NCBI RefSeq assembly: GCF_007830545.1
Contig: NZ_VLLF01000005.1
Coordinates: forward strand, 186,001 to 250,000
Direction: 5' to 3'
From: Roseibium hamelinense
Lineage (GTDB): Bacteria > Pseudomonadota > Alphaproteobacteria > Rhizobiales > Stappiaceae
Length of the DNA: 64,000 nucleotides
Shown: in pieces, positions 56,104 to 64,000 of the stretch
How positions within the stretch are numbered: the stretch's first letter is position 1
Layout: every line of letters begins with the position of its first letter
Notes under the pieces: model-generated
The model's input: the letters and a program-made list of their open reading frames with translations, nothing else
Told to the model about the DNA's origin: nothing
The model's database searches: none
Position numbers and translations under genes: made by a program

Positions 56104-58617
56104 ATGTCGTTTACAAGCAGAATGGGATTTGGCGCGAGATTTTCGGCGATGCGGAGGACTGAAAGAAGTTTGATGCGTTCATGTCCAATCAAGCACCCCA
56201 ACATCGCCAAACAGCAAAAGCTCCTCGGCATCCCGCAGCCGGGTTTGACCCGCTTGAACCGGGATATGAAGACCTCCCCGCCTTCCGGGTTCAACCCCCA
56301 GAAGCTGCCGCTTCGGGAATACAAGGACGTACTCGACGTTGAAATCAAGCAGCTCCAGAAAAGCAAAAGAAAACAGGTTGAGACGTTGGCCGCGGCCAAG
56401 AAGTCGCTGGCACTCAGTCAATACAAGAAAGACTATCACCAGCGCGCTGCCGACCATGATCGTGCCACCATTCTCCGCTTCGAGAAGGCAAATGTACACC
56501 CGGACACCGTGGATCTTGAGCGGGAGTCTTTGAAGAAAAACCTGAGCGAGGTCGACAAAGCCACCAATGGAATCGCTAAGGCACTGGAAAACATCAAGGA
56601 GACGGAAACAGGTCTTAGCCGGACTGATGATCAGATCGTCGGCGCCAAACGACAACGGCTTCACACCCTGTACAGGGATGAATTCATCGCGGAGCGGAAA
56701 AGCACTCTGAAGCGCAGAAACGAAACCCCGATCAGATATGAAAAGGCATCAGAAACGCATGGCAAAGCGGATTTTGGCGCAAATATAAACCTAGTCAAGA
56801 AGCAACAAATTGCGCAACTGGACCTATTGGTCAAGTCCCACATGGCAATTATCGGCGCTTCGCGCGAAATGACGTCTTTGGCAAGTGAGTACGGCCGCAC
56901 ATCCGAAAGGAAAGACGCGGGCCAATGGTTCTACGACAAGGTTGTTTTTCTGGTCGAAAAAGCCGGCAAAGAACACAAGGATCCGGACGCAATCAAAAAC
57001 GCGGCCCTCAAGTATTGCGACTTTTTTAAAAATGACCCCGAGTTTTGCCGGTTAGCAAAACAGGCGATCCCCATCTTTATTAGACAAAACGGTCTTGAGG
57101 CCAAAGGTGACCCGATCTTCAGGAAAGGGACCCGGCTGCGGGAGGACCTTTTCAAACTCGCCGGCAACGCTGCCGACAGCGAATACAAACTTGAAAAGAC
57201 CAGGCTGAACGCGGAGAGTTGGCAAAAGAGTTCCAAGATCTATGACGGCACGCTTGAAACCGATTTCGAGCCCCGCCCGCTGCCAGACAAGAACGCAGCG
57301 GAAGCAAAAACCGCGGATGAGCCTCCAAAAACCAGCAGGAAAAACAAAACTGGCAAGACTTCCAACCTCGATCAAAACAATCAGCTTGAGCGGCAAAACA
57401 ACAGAAAAAAGCTGATTGTTAAAAGTGATTGGCAGGACAGGAAGATCATGACCGCCAAGCAGGAGTTCAAGGCACTTCTCGACACAAGTGCAGATATTGA
57501 TCACGAACTCAACGACCAGCTGCGCACGCTGGTGGAGGCCGAGTATCAAAAATGTCAAAACATCGAGAACACGCTGCCAACACACGATATTGGGCGGCGC
57601 ATCAAGGCGCAGGGCAGGCTTCTCAAGCGCATGAACACGATTCTGGACAGGATCTATAGCAACTCAACACGCACCAAACGCAACGAACTACACGTCCAGG
57701 GACGGGAGCTGCTCAACGAGGACCGCCAAAAGGTACGGAAGGCCTTCCGGACAGGCGTATCCCAAATCCCCCATGCTACCCATACCAGCCACGGGAAAAA
57801 CACCATCACGATCGGGCAAAATCAGGGTAACACTTACGATGTACCTGCCTACCTGAAAGACGAGATTACCGACACCTATTCAGGCTTGGCAAATCCGCGG
57901 CCCATCAAGCAGAACCAGCAGATTTTTGATGCTTCCGGCAATATCCCGGGATTGGATGAGTATCCGGATTTCAGCCACGGAACGCGGTTCAACCTTCGGA
58001 ACATGAACAACGACGCGCCGATCCAGAACCTTGCACATCCACGCCTTGTAACCGACACCCATGAGAGCCACACCGTTTCCTCCCTTCTGGACGATGGGAG
58101 CGAAGTTGCTGCGACATCCATCACCCTTCATGTTCAGGACGACAACAATAACGGTCAAAACCGCATGTGTGGAACAGTGCACCTGCGCTACAACAGCACT
58201 CCCAGCGGGCGCACTGTTAACAGAAACATGCAAAGGCTTGGTTACGACTCGCTCAATGACTTCAACAAGAGACCGGACTGCCGGATGAACAAGAATCAGC
58301 TGGCGGAGCGGAAAATGGAGCGTAAGCTTGATGCTCTCGACAAAATGAAGGGTCGCCTCGACAACAACCCTGCCTTTTATGCAAGAGCGCTTAAAGACAC
58401 ATTGCTCGATGCTGTGCCAAATCTGAATTGGGACAAGCCGGCTGATGTTCTAAACGACAATAATCCGCTTGCCGTCCGATGCCTGAAAGGCATTCCGGAC
58501 AAATACCTGAAACACCTCGGGCTGAATCCAAAAGAGATCAAGTTGTCCAAAGTCGAACATGCTTTCGACCAAATCGTGGACAAGACAAACGCGGTCTCTA
58601 AAGGGCTGGAAGACTAG
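56104..58617 (+). CDS. 837-residue protein of unknown function with coiled-coil regions
   Basis: A long, hydrophilic protein without a signal peptide or membrane segment. Residues about 75-215 are strongly helical and charged (LDVEIKQLQKSKRKQVETLA, SEVDKATNGIAKALENIKET), typical coiled coil. A lysine-rich low-complexity part lies around 405-445 (KTSRKNKTGKTSNLDQNNQ). The C-terminal third (about 600-740) looks globular, with SLLDDGSEVAATSITLHVQD and GTVHLRYNSTPSGRTVNRN. The gene is less GC-rich than its surroundings, has an AT-rich upstream region and no clear ribosome site at the ATG. I recognise no family. A secreted effector or structural protein is possible, but nothing proves it. Confidence 0.65.
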   Translation: MSFTSRMGFGARFSAMRRTERSLMRSCPIKHPNIAKQQKLLGIPQPGLTRLNRDMKTSPPSGFNPQKLPLREYKDVLDVEIKQLQKSKRKQVETLAAAKKSLALSQYKKDYHQRAADHDRATILRFEKANVHPDTVDLERESLKKNLSEVDKATNGIAKALENIKETETGLSRTDDQIVGAKRQRLHTLYRDEFIAERKSTLKRRNETPIRYEKASETHGKADFGANINLVKKQQIAQLDLLVKSHMAIIGASREMTSLASEYGRTSERKDAGQWFYDKVVFLVEKAGKEHKDPDAIKNAALKYCDFFKNDPEFCRLAKQAIPIFIRQNGLEAKGDPIFRKGTRLREDLFKLAGNAADSEYKLEKTRLNAESWQKSSKIYDGTLETDFEPRPLPDKNAAEAKTADEPPKTSRKNKTGKTSNLDQNNQLERQNNRKKLIVKSDWQDRKIMTAKQEFKALLDTSADIDHELNDQLRTLVEAEYQKCQNIENTLPTHDIGRRIKAQGRLLKRMNTILDRIYSNSTRTKRNELHVQGRELLNEDRQKVRKAFRTGVSQIPHATHTSHGKNTITIGQNQGNTYDVPAYLKDEITDTYSGLANPRPIKQNQQIFDASGNIPGLDEYPDFSHGTRFNLRNMNNDAPIQNLAHPRLVTDTHESHTVSSLLDDGSEVAATSITLHVQDDNNNGQNRMCGTVHLRYNSTPSGRTVNRNMQRLGYDSLNDFNKRPDCRMNKNQLAERKMERKLDALDKMKGRLDNNPAFYARALKDTLLDAVPNLNWDKPADVLNDNNPLAVRCLKGIPDKYLKHLGLNPKEIKLSKVEHAFDQIVDKTNAVSKGLED

Positions 58618-58628
58618 ATTTCGGCTCC

Positions 58629-59099
58629 TCAGGATATCAGCCCGCATTCGAGCTGCCATTTGTTAACGCCAAAAGCTCCGGTCAGGCTCATGCTCCCCGA
58701 AATCCTGTGTGTTTCGAAATGCAGGTCGAGGAATTGCGAATGATGCAGACCGCGCCGGCTCCCGGCAACACGGTCATCGGTTCGGGCTCCCGTATCGAAT
58801 TCAAAACGGCCCTCGTGTACGCCGGGACCATTGGTGTACACGACAAGAACACTGCCGCGGTCTTCGATTTCAAAAACCTTGTGTTGATTGACGGCTGCGA
58901 AATCTTTCTCTTGAGGATCGCTGGTTCGAAATTCCTTTACGGCACAGGTGTAGGTCTTGAGTATCACCGGCCGTGCCTCCGCAAACACAGCCCCCCACAC
59001 ACACGCCTGTATCGCAACACCGGCAAGCCAGATCTTCCGACCGCACAATCGGAACGAGTAGTTCGGGAGCAGCGCCTTCTTTGCCAACCTCCAGCTCAT
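58629..59099 (-). CDS. hypothetical exported protein overlapping yejF
   Basis: A 156-residue protein with an N-terminal basic stretch, a hydrophobic segment (IWLAGVAIQACVWGAVFA) and probable signal cleavage near AEA. The mature part has two cysteines (TYTCAVKEF, WQLECGL) and FEIEDRGSVLVVYTNGPGVH. The ATG at 59099 overlaps the yejF stop in an ATGA, so it is the last gene of the Yej operon. The family is not recognised. Confidence 0.6.
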   Translation of the reverse strand: MSWRLAKKALLPNYSFRLCGRKIWLAGVAIQACVWGAVFAEARPVILKTYTCAVKEFRTSDPQEKDFAAVNQHKVFEIEDRGSVLVVYTNGPGVHEGRFEFDTGARTDDRVAGSRRGLHHSQFLDLHFETHRISGSMSLTGAFGVNKWQLECGLIS

Positions 59100-60730
59100 T
59101 CGCTGATCACACCGGAAACAGAAGCTGTCTCAAGGCGGAAAGCGGCAGCCATAAGCGCTTTTGTGTAGTCAGATTGCGGGGCGTCAAAAATCTGGTCAGA
59201 TGACCCGGCTTCGACAACTTTGCCCTGGCGCATCACCACCACTTCATTCGCAAGCGCTCGCACCACTTTCAAATCGTGCGAGATGAACAGGTAGGCAAGC
59301 CCGTGAGCCTTTTGCAAATCTCGCAACAGGTCTACCACCTGCGCCTGGACGCTCATGTCCAGCGCGGATGTCGGTTCATCCAACATGACGAACTTCGGCT
59401 CCAGAACCATAGCGCGGGCAATCGATATGCGCTGACGCTGGCCGCCGGAAAACTCATGCGGATACCTGAACCGTGTCGAAGCGTCGAGGCCAACCTCTTC
59501 CAAGGCCTTCGCAACTCTCCGATCCCGTTCTTCCGCCGAAATATTGGGAAAATGAACAAGCAGACCTTCGCCAACGATATCGGACACCGACATTCGCGGG
59601 CTCAATGCGCCAAACGGATCCTGGAAGACGATCTGCATATCCCGCCTTAGCGGACGCATCTCCTTCCAGGAGTTTTGCTGAATGTCCTGCCCGTTGAAGC
59701 TGATGCGGCCGTTTGACGAAATCATGCGCAATAGCGCAAGACCGAGCGTTGTTTTTCCCGATCCGCTTTCACCTACAATTCCGAGCGTCTGCCCCTGACG
59801 CACTTTGATGTCTATGCCGTCTACCGCCTTTACGTAATCCACAGTCCGGCGCAAAAAGCCGCGTTTAATCGGGAACCAGACTTTCAAATCATCAGCTTCA
59901 ACAACGATTGGTTTGTCCAGATCGGTTTGCGGTGGATCGCCCTTGGGCTCCGCCGCCAGAAGATGCTTGGTGTAGGCATGCTGTGGCTTGGAAAAAATCT
60001 CTTCAACAGATCCCTGTTCGACAATCTTACCTTCGGTCATCACGCAGACGCGATCCGCGAATTTCCGCACAATGCCCAAATCATGGGTGATGAACAGCAT
60101 GGCCATGCCGCGCTCCGCTTGCAGGTCCTTCAATAACTGCAAAATCTGCGCTTGCACCGTGACATCCAGTGCTGTCGTGGGTTCATCCGCAATCAGGAGA
60201 TCGGGCTCATTTGCGAGCGCCATCGCGATCATCACGCGCTGCCGCTGACCGCCGGAGAGCTGATGCGGATAAGAACTGAGCCGGGTTTCGGGTTCACGAA
60301 TGCCGACCTGTGTCAGCAATTCCAAAACACGCTCGCGGGCTGCTGTATCGCTCATACCACGGTGGATCTTCAAAATTTCCGCCACCTGCTTTTCGACAGT
60401 ATGCAGGGGATTCAAGGAGGTCATCGGCTCCTGGAATATCATTGAAATCCGATTGCCGCGGACCTTGCGCATGTCGGTATCGCTGGCGCTCAGGAGGTTG
60501 TTGCCGTCAAAGACGATTTCCCCGGAAGGGTGTGATGCTGCCGGATAGGGCAGAAGCTTCAGGACCGACAGGGCAGAAACCGACTTGCCCGATCCGCTTT
60601 CGCCCACAAGAGCAACTGTCTCACCATTGTCGATCTCGAAAGAAACCCCATCAACGGCAGTCGTTTGTTTCCCACCTTGTGTAAATGCGACAGCCAGGTC
60701 CTGAACGCTTAGTAGAGGCTTGTTGGTCAT
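59096..60730 (-). CDS. yejF: peptide ABC transporter ATP-binding protein YejF
   Basis: A 544-residue protein with two fused ABC ATPase domains. The first shows [19 protein letters not shown] and [20 protein letters not shown], the second [20 protein letters not shown] and [19 protein letters not shown]. YejABEF takes up oligopeptides and, in enterobacteria, microcin C. The ATG at 60730 has GAGGAG upstream; 19 earlier in-frame codons are not family-like. It follows yejE by 10 bp. Confidence 0.95.
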   Translation of the reverse strand: MTNKPLLSVQDLAVAFTQGGKQTTAVDGVSFEIDNGETVALVGESGSGKSVSALSVLKLLPYPAASHPSGEIVFDGNNLLSASDTDMRKVRGNRISMIFQEPMTSLNPLHTVEKQVAEILKIHRGMSDTAARERVLELLTQVGIREPETRLSSYPHQLSGGQRQRVMIAMALANEPDLLIADEPTTALDVTVQAQILQLLKDLQAERGMAMLFITHDLGIVRKFADRVCVMTEGKIVEQGSVEEIFSKPQHAYTKHLLAAEPKGDPPQTDLDKPIVVEADDLKVWFPIKRGFLRRTVDYVKAVDGIDIKVRQGQTLGIVGESGSGKTTLGLALLRMISSNGRISFNGQDIQQNSWKEMRPLRRDMQIVFQDPFGALSPRMSVSDIVGEGLLVHFPNISAEERDRRVAKALEEVGLDASTRFRYPHEFSGGQRQRISIARAMVLEPKFVMLDEPTSALDMSVQAQVVDLLRDLQKAHGLAYLFISHDLKVVRALANEVVVMRQGKVVEAGSSDQIFDAPQSDYTKALMAAAFRLETASVSGVISE

Positions 60731-60740
60731 CTGAAGCTCC

Positions 60741-61925
60741 TCACGCCAGACTCTTGCGCGGATCGAATGCATCTCGCACGGCTTCACCGATAAAGATCAA
60801 GAGACTGAGCATAAGAGAAATCACAATAAACCCGGTAATACCTAGCCAGGGCGCTTGAAGGTTGTTCTTGCCTTGCGCCAAAAGCTCTCCGAGCGATGCC
60901 GAGCCAGGCGGCAAGCCAAAGCCCAGAAAGTCAAGCGCTGTTAGCGTTGAGATTGATCCATTCAAAATGAAGGGCATGAAGGTCAACGTGGCGACCATTG
61001 CATTGGGCAAGAGGTGCCGCCACATGATGACACCGTTGGAAACGCCCAGCGCGCGTGCGGCCGAAATATATTCAAAATTGCGGCCGCGGAGAAACTCCGC
61101 GCGGACGACGCCGACAAGCGCCACCCAGGAAAAAGCAAGCAGTATCGTGAAAAGCGTCCAAAAACCGGGTATCAAAACCGACGAAACGATCAGGATCAGA
61201 TACAATGTCGGGATCGCCGTCCAGACCTCGATGAAGCGCTGAAACAGCAAGTCAACCCAACCGCCATAATACCCCTGCACCGCACCGGCCGCGACGCCTA
61301 TCACTGATGAGGCAACCGTCAGCGCCAGTCCGAATAGAACCGAAATCCGAAACCCATAAACAAGGCGAGCAAGAACGTCGCGGCCCTGATCGTCGGTACC
61401 AAGCCAATTCCAATTGCCGATCACGCAGTTGGGATCGTCTGCGCCCAAAGGATAGCGTTGGCAGCGCTCCTGCTTGTCCATCATCCAGGACGGCGGCGCC
61501 GGCGCGGGTACCGGGATTTCATTGTTCACGGTCCTATACGAATACCGGACCGGCGGCCAGAGCATCCATCCATTGGCATTGATTTCGTCCTGGATGAACG
61601 GATCCCGATAGTCGGTCACGGCCAGAAAGCCGCCGAACTTTTCTTCCGGATAATCGACAAAAACCGGTGCAAGAACTTCGCCCTTGTAGACCGCAAGGAT
61701 TGGCCTGTCATTGGTTAGAAACTCGGCGAACATGGCCAGCGTGAACAAAACAAGAAAGATCCAGAGTGACCAGTAGCCGCGTTTGTTGGCCTTGAAATTC
61801 TGAAGTCTCCGCTGATTGATCGGCGAAAGACGCATTTTACGCGGTGGCGGGGCCATCTCTTCCGCCAGCGGGTAGAGGACGTCATACCCCTCGTTTTCGA
61901 GGTCCTTGTTCAAACGCGAATCCAT
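60741..61925 (-). CDS. yejE: peptide ABC transporter permease YejE
   Basis: A 394-residue inner-membrane permease. A cytoplasmic start (INQRRLQNFKANKRGYWSLW) precedes the first helix, followed by the long periplasmic loop typical of YejE (EEKFGGFLAVTDYRDPFIQD, GADDPNCVIGNWNWLGTDDQ). The C-terminal permease domain has the EAA-type loop ISAARALGVSNGVIMWRHLL. The ATG at 61925 lies 4 bp after the yejB stop. Confidence 0.95.
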   Translation of the reverse strand: MDSRLNKDLENEGYDVLYPLAEEMAPPPRKMRLSPINQRRLQNFKANKRGYWSLWIFLVLFTLAMFAEFLTNDRPILAVYKGEVLAPVFVDYPEEKFGGFLAVTDYRDPFIQDEINANGWMLWPPVRYSYRTVNNEIPVPAPAPPSWMMDKQERCQRYPLGADDPNCVIGNWNWLGTDDQGRDVLARLVYGFRISVLFGLALTVASSVIGVAAGAVQGYYGGWVDLLFQRFIEVWTAIPTLYLILIVSSVLIPGFWTLFTILLAFSWVALVGVVRAEFLRGRNFEYISAARALGVSNGVIMWRHLLPNAMVATLTFMPFILNGSISTLTALDFLGFGLPPGSASLGELLAQGKNNLQAPWLGITGFIVISLMLSLLIFIGEAVRDAFDPRKSLA

Positions 61926-61929
61926 CCGA

Positions 61930-63048
61930 TCAAACCTCCCGGGTCTCGAAATCAATCCGAGGATCGATCCAGGTGTAAGTGAGGTCGGAGATAAGATTCA
62001 CGATCAGTCCAAGCAGGGAAAAAATGTAGAGCGTCGCAAAAACGACTGCATAGTCGCGGTTGATAACCGATTCAAAACCGAGCAAGCCGAGACCATCAAG
62101 CGAGAAGATCGTTTCGATCAGCAAGGATCCGGCGAAAAACGAGGAAATGAACGCTCCCGGAAACCCGGCGACGACAATCAGCATTGCGTTACGGAAGACA
62201 TGGCCATACAGAACCTGCCGTTCGTTTAGCCCCTTTGCACGTGCGGTTTGAACATATTGTTTGCGGATTTCATCCAAAAATGAGTTCTTCGTTAAAAGCG
62301 TTGTGGTCGCAAAGGCCGACAAGACCATAGCGGTCAGCGGCAGGGCCAGGTGCCAGAAATAGTCGAGGATACGTTCTGGCCAGGACAAAGTATCCCAATT
62401 CTCAGAAACAAGGCCGCGCAGAGGGAAGATATCAAGAAACGACCCGCCGGCAAAAAGAACGATCAAAAGGACCGCAAACAAAAAGCCTGGAATCGCATAG
62501 GCAACGACGATCACACCAGACGTCCAGACATCGAACCTGGAACCGTCGGAAACTGCTTTGCGTATCCCGAGTGGGATCGAAACTGCATAGGAAATCAGCG
62601 TCATCCAAAGGCCGAGCGATATGGAGACCGGTAGTTTCTCTGCAATCAAATCAATGATTTTGATGTCTCGGAAATAACTTTCGCCAAAGTCGAACCGGGC
62701 ATAATCCCAGAGCATTCCGAGAAACCGTTCAAGCGGCGGCTTATCAAAGCCGAATTGAGCTTCGAGTTCCTTGATGAACTCAGGATCAAGCCCCTGCGCA
62801 CCTCGGTATTTTGAGGTGACACTATCCGCCGCAGTAACGCTTCCTGACGCTTCGCCGCCCGCACCACCGAAATCACTGCCACCGCCACTGATTCGGGATG
62901 TTGCCGACACATCCGTGCCGGATAATTGCGCAATCACCCGTTCAACCGGCCCGCCTGGAGCGAACTGGATGATGACGAAGTTCAATGCCATGATCCCGAC
63001 CAGCGTCGGAATCATTAGGAGCAGTCGCCTGAGGATATATGCGCCCAT
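61930..63048 (-). CDS. yejB: peptide ABC transporter permease YejB
   Basis: A 372-residue permease partner of Yej[21 protein letters not shown] at the start, [20 protein letters not shown], and the permease loop [21 protein letters not shown] Gly/Ser-rich insert follows residue 45 ([18 protein letters not shown]), as in other alphaproteobacterial YejB proteins. It lies 35 bp downstream of yejA. Confidence 0.95.
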   Translation of the reverse strand: MGAYILRRLLLMIPTLVGIMALNFVIIQFAPGGPVERVIAQLSGTDVSATSRISGGGSDFGGAGGEASGSVTAADSVTSKYRGAQGLDPEFIKELEAQFGFDKPPLERFLGMLWDYARFDFGESYFRDIKIIDLIAEKLPVSISLGLWMTLISYAVSIPLGIRKAVSDGSRFDVWTSGVIVVAYAIPGFLFAVLLIVLFAGGSFLDIFPLRGLVSENWDTLSWPERILDYFWHLALPLTAMVLSAFATTTLLTKNSFLDEIRKQYVQTARAKGLNERQVLYGHVFRNAMLIVVAGFPGAFISSFFAGSLLIETIFSLDGLGLLGFESVINRDYAVVFATLYIFSLLGLIVNLISDLTYTWIDPRIDFETREV

Positions 63049-63083
63049 GGGATGCCGCTCGTGCCTCGTGTTTCTTGTTGTTG

Positions 63084-64000
63084 TTAGCCGGCTTGACCGA
63101 TCTTTTTGGCTTTTTCCTGATCAAGCCACCACGTGGTCTCGACCGGGAATGCATAATGCGGTGGTTTATCTGGATAACCGAACATGTCCCACATTGCGAT
63201 GGTGTGCGTGCCCTTGCTCCATTGCGGTACCCAGTATTTTCCAGACCGCAGCACCCGGTCCAGGCTCCGAGCGGCGATCACCATGTCGTCACGAGTCTCA
63301 GCAGCAAGTGCCTTTTCAATCAGAGCATCAACCGCCGAATCTGAGATACCGGACAAGTTGTAACTTCCAGGCGTTGAAGCGGCACGCGATCCCCAGAACT
63401 GACGTATTGAGTCACCAAGCGTTGCGGAAAGCGCGTAGCGCCTGCCCGCCACATCAAAATCGAATTCGTTTAGGCGCGCTTGGTACTGCGCCGGATCAAC
63501 CAGCCGGAAGGTTGCGGCAATCCCGAGGCGTTCAAGATTTGTAATGAAGGGCATGACAATGCGCTCAAACGCGGCCGAGTTGTTCAAAAACTCGATCGTC
63601 AGTTGCTGTCCGTCAGGACCGATCAGTGCCGCGCCATCACGTTTATAGCCGGCCTCCTTCAACATTTGCGCCGCCTTGCGTAGGAGGCTTCTGTCAAAGC
63701 CGCTGCCATCAGAGACAGGTGGCACCCAAGGCTCGCCAAATACGCTGTCTGGCACCTGTCCACGAAATGGCTCAAGCAGCGCGAGTTCCGCCTCCGAGGG
63801 AAGCCCCTCCGCCTTCATGTCCGAGTTTTCGAAGAACGATGCCGTTCGCTCATAAAGGCCGTAGAACAACGATTGATTCGACCATTCGAAGTCAAACGCA
63901 TAGCCGATCGCCTCCCGTACCCGCGGATCAGCAAACTTGTCCCGTCGGGTATTAAAAAACCAGCCTTGCGCGCCGGAAGGCCGGTTGTCCGGGAAAATTT
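63084..64000 (-). CDS. yejA: peptide ABC transporter substrate-binding protein YejA, C-terminal part
   Basis: The last 305 or so residues of an SBP_bac_5 periplasmic peptide-binding protein; the gene continues beyond the window edge. In frame from the edge are [20 protein letters not shown] and [20 protein letters not shown], then [39 protein letters not shown] and SFWGSR-like features of the family. The product captures oligopeptides for YejBEF. Confidence 0.93.
   Translation of the reverse strand, partial: IFPDNRPSGAQGWFFNTRRDKFADPRVREAIGYAFDFEWSNQSLFYGLYERTASFFENSDMKAEGLPSEAELALLEPFRGQVPDSVFGEPWVPPVSDGSGFDRSLLRKAAQMLKEAGYKRDGAALIGPDGQQLTIEFLNNSAAFERIVMPFITNLERLGIAATFRLVDPAQYQARLNEFDFDVAGRRYALSATLGDSIRQFWGSRAASTPGSYNLSGISDSAVDALIEKALAAETRDDMVIAARSLDRVLRSGKYWVPQWSKGTHTIAMWDMFGYPDKPPHYAFPVETTWWLDQEKAKKIGQAG

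Overview
The window is a contiguous stretch of an alphaproteobacterial chromosome. The gene orders atpH-atpA and mdh-sucC-sucD-sucA-sucB-lpdA, an Omp19-like lipoprotein, an alphaproteobacterial-type SRP RNA beside dnaX, and a Yej transporter operon all fit this. A marine Stappiaceae/Roseibium-type organism is my guess from these features and was not tested. No rRNA, tRNA, CRISPR array, IS element or prophage was recognised.

Layout. 1-8.5 kb: start of the ATP synthase operon (atpH, atpA), a DUF1428 relic, priA, a small transaldolase, xerC, rpsU, two small exported proteins, a MerR-controlled cation efflux pair and a CVNH-like secreted protein. 8.5-20.5 kb: a co-directional TCA cluster read right to left (zapE, mdh, sucC, sucD, sucA, sucB, a LysE exporter, a nonsense-broken exported protein, lpdA), with several hairpins between genes. 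20.7-31.3 kb: mixed genes, including an Omp19-like protease-inhibitor lipoprotein, a GNAT, a phosphatase-like protein without catalytic residues, a solute-binding protein, a MAPEG protein, an acyltransferase, recQ, a frameshifted outer-membrane barrel gene, msrA, a VOC protein and a proline-racemase-superfamily enzyme.

31.7-41.0 kb is the unusual region. It is a tight eight-gene operon on the minus strand with a divergent LysR regulator. In order of transcription the genes are: Nudix hydrolase, Gfo/Idh/MocA dehydrogenase, DegT aminotransferase, a two-domain DegT protein whose N-terminal domain lacks the PLP lysine, HAD phosphatase, MFS exporter, a SAICAR-synthetase (PurC)-like ligase and a Cof-type HAD phosphatase. 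Three junctions are ATGA overlaps. The content reads as oxidise, transaminate, dephosphorylate, ligate and export. I interpret it as an uncharacterised aminosugar- or aminocyclitol-type small-molecule pathway, and it is my main candidate for a new system.

41.2-55 kb is mostly housekeeping: the sdhCDAB operon with an FkbM methyltransferase between sdhA and sdhB, glsA, an EI24/CysZ-like protein, a methyltransferase, recR-ybaB-dnaX, the SRP RNA, and a HIT / nudC / histidine-phosphatase / lytic transglycosylase series. 55-58.6 kb holds a shattered DoxX-type relic and an orphan 837-residue coiled-coil protein. The window ends with yejF-yejE-yejB-yejA (minus strand, yejA cut by the edge) and a small exported protein overlapping the end of yejF.
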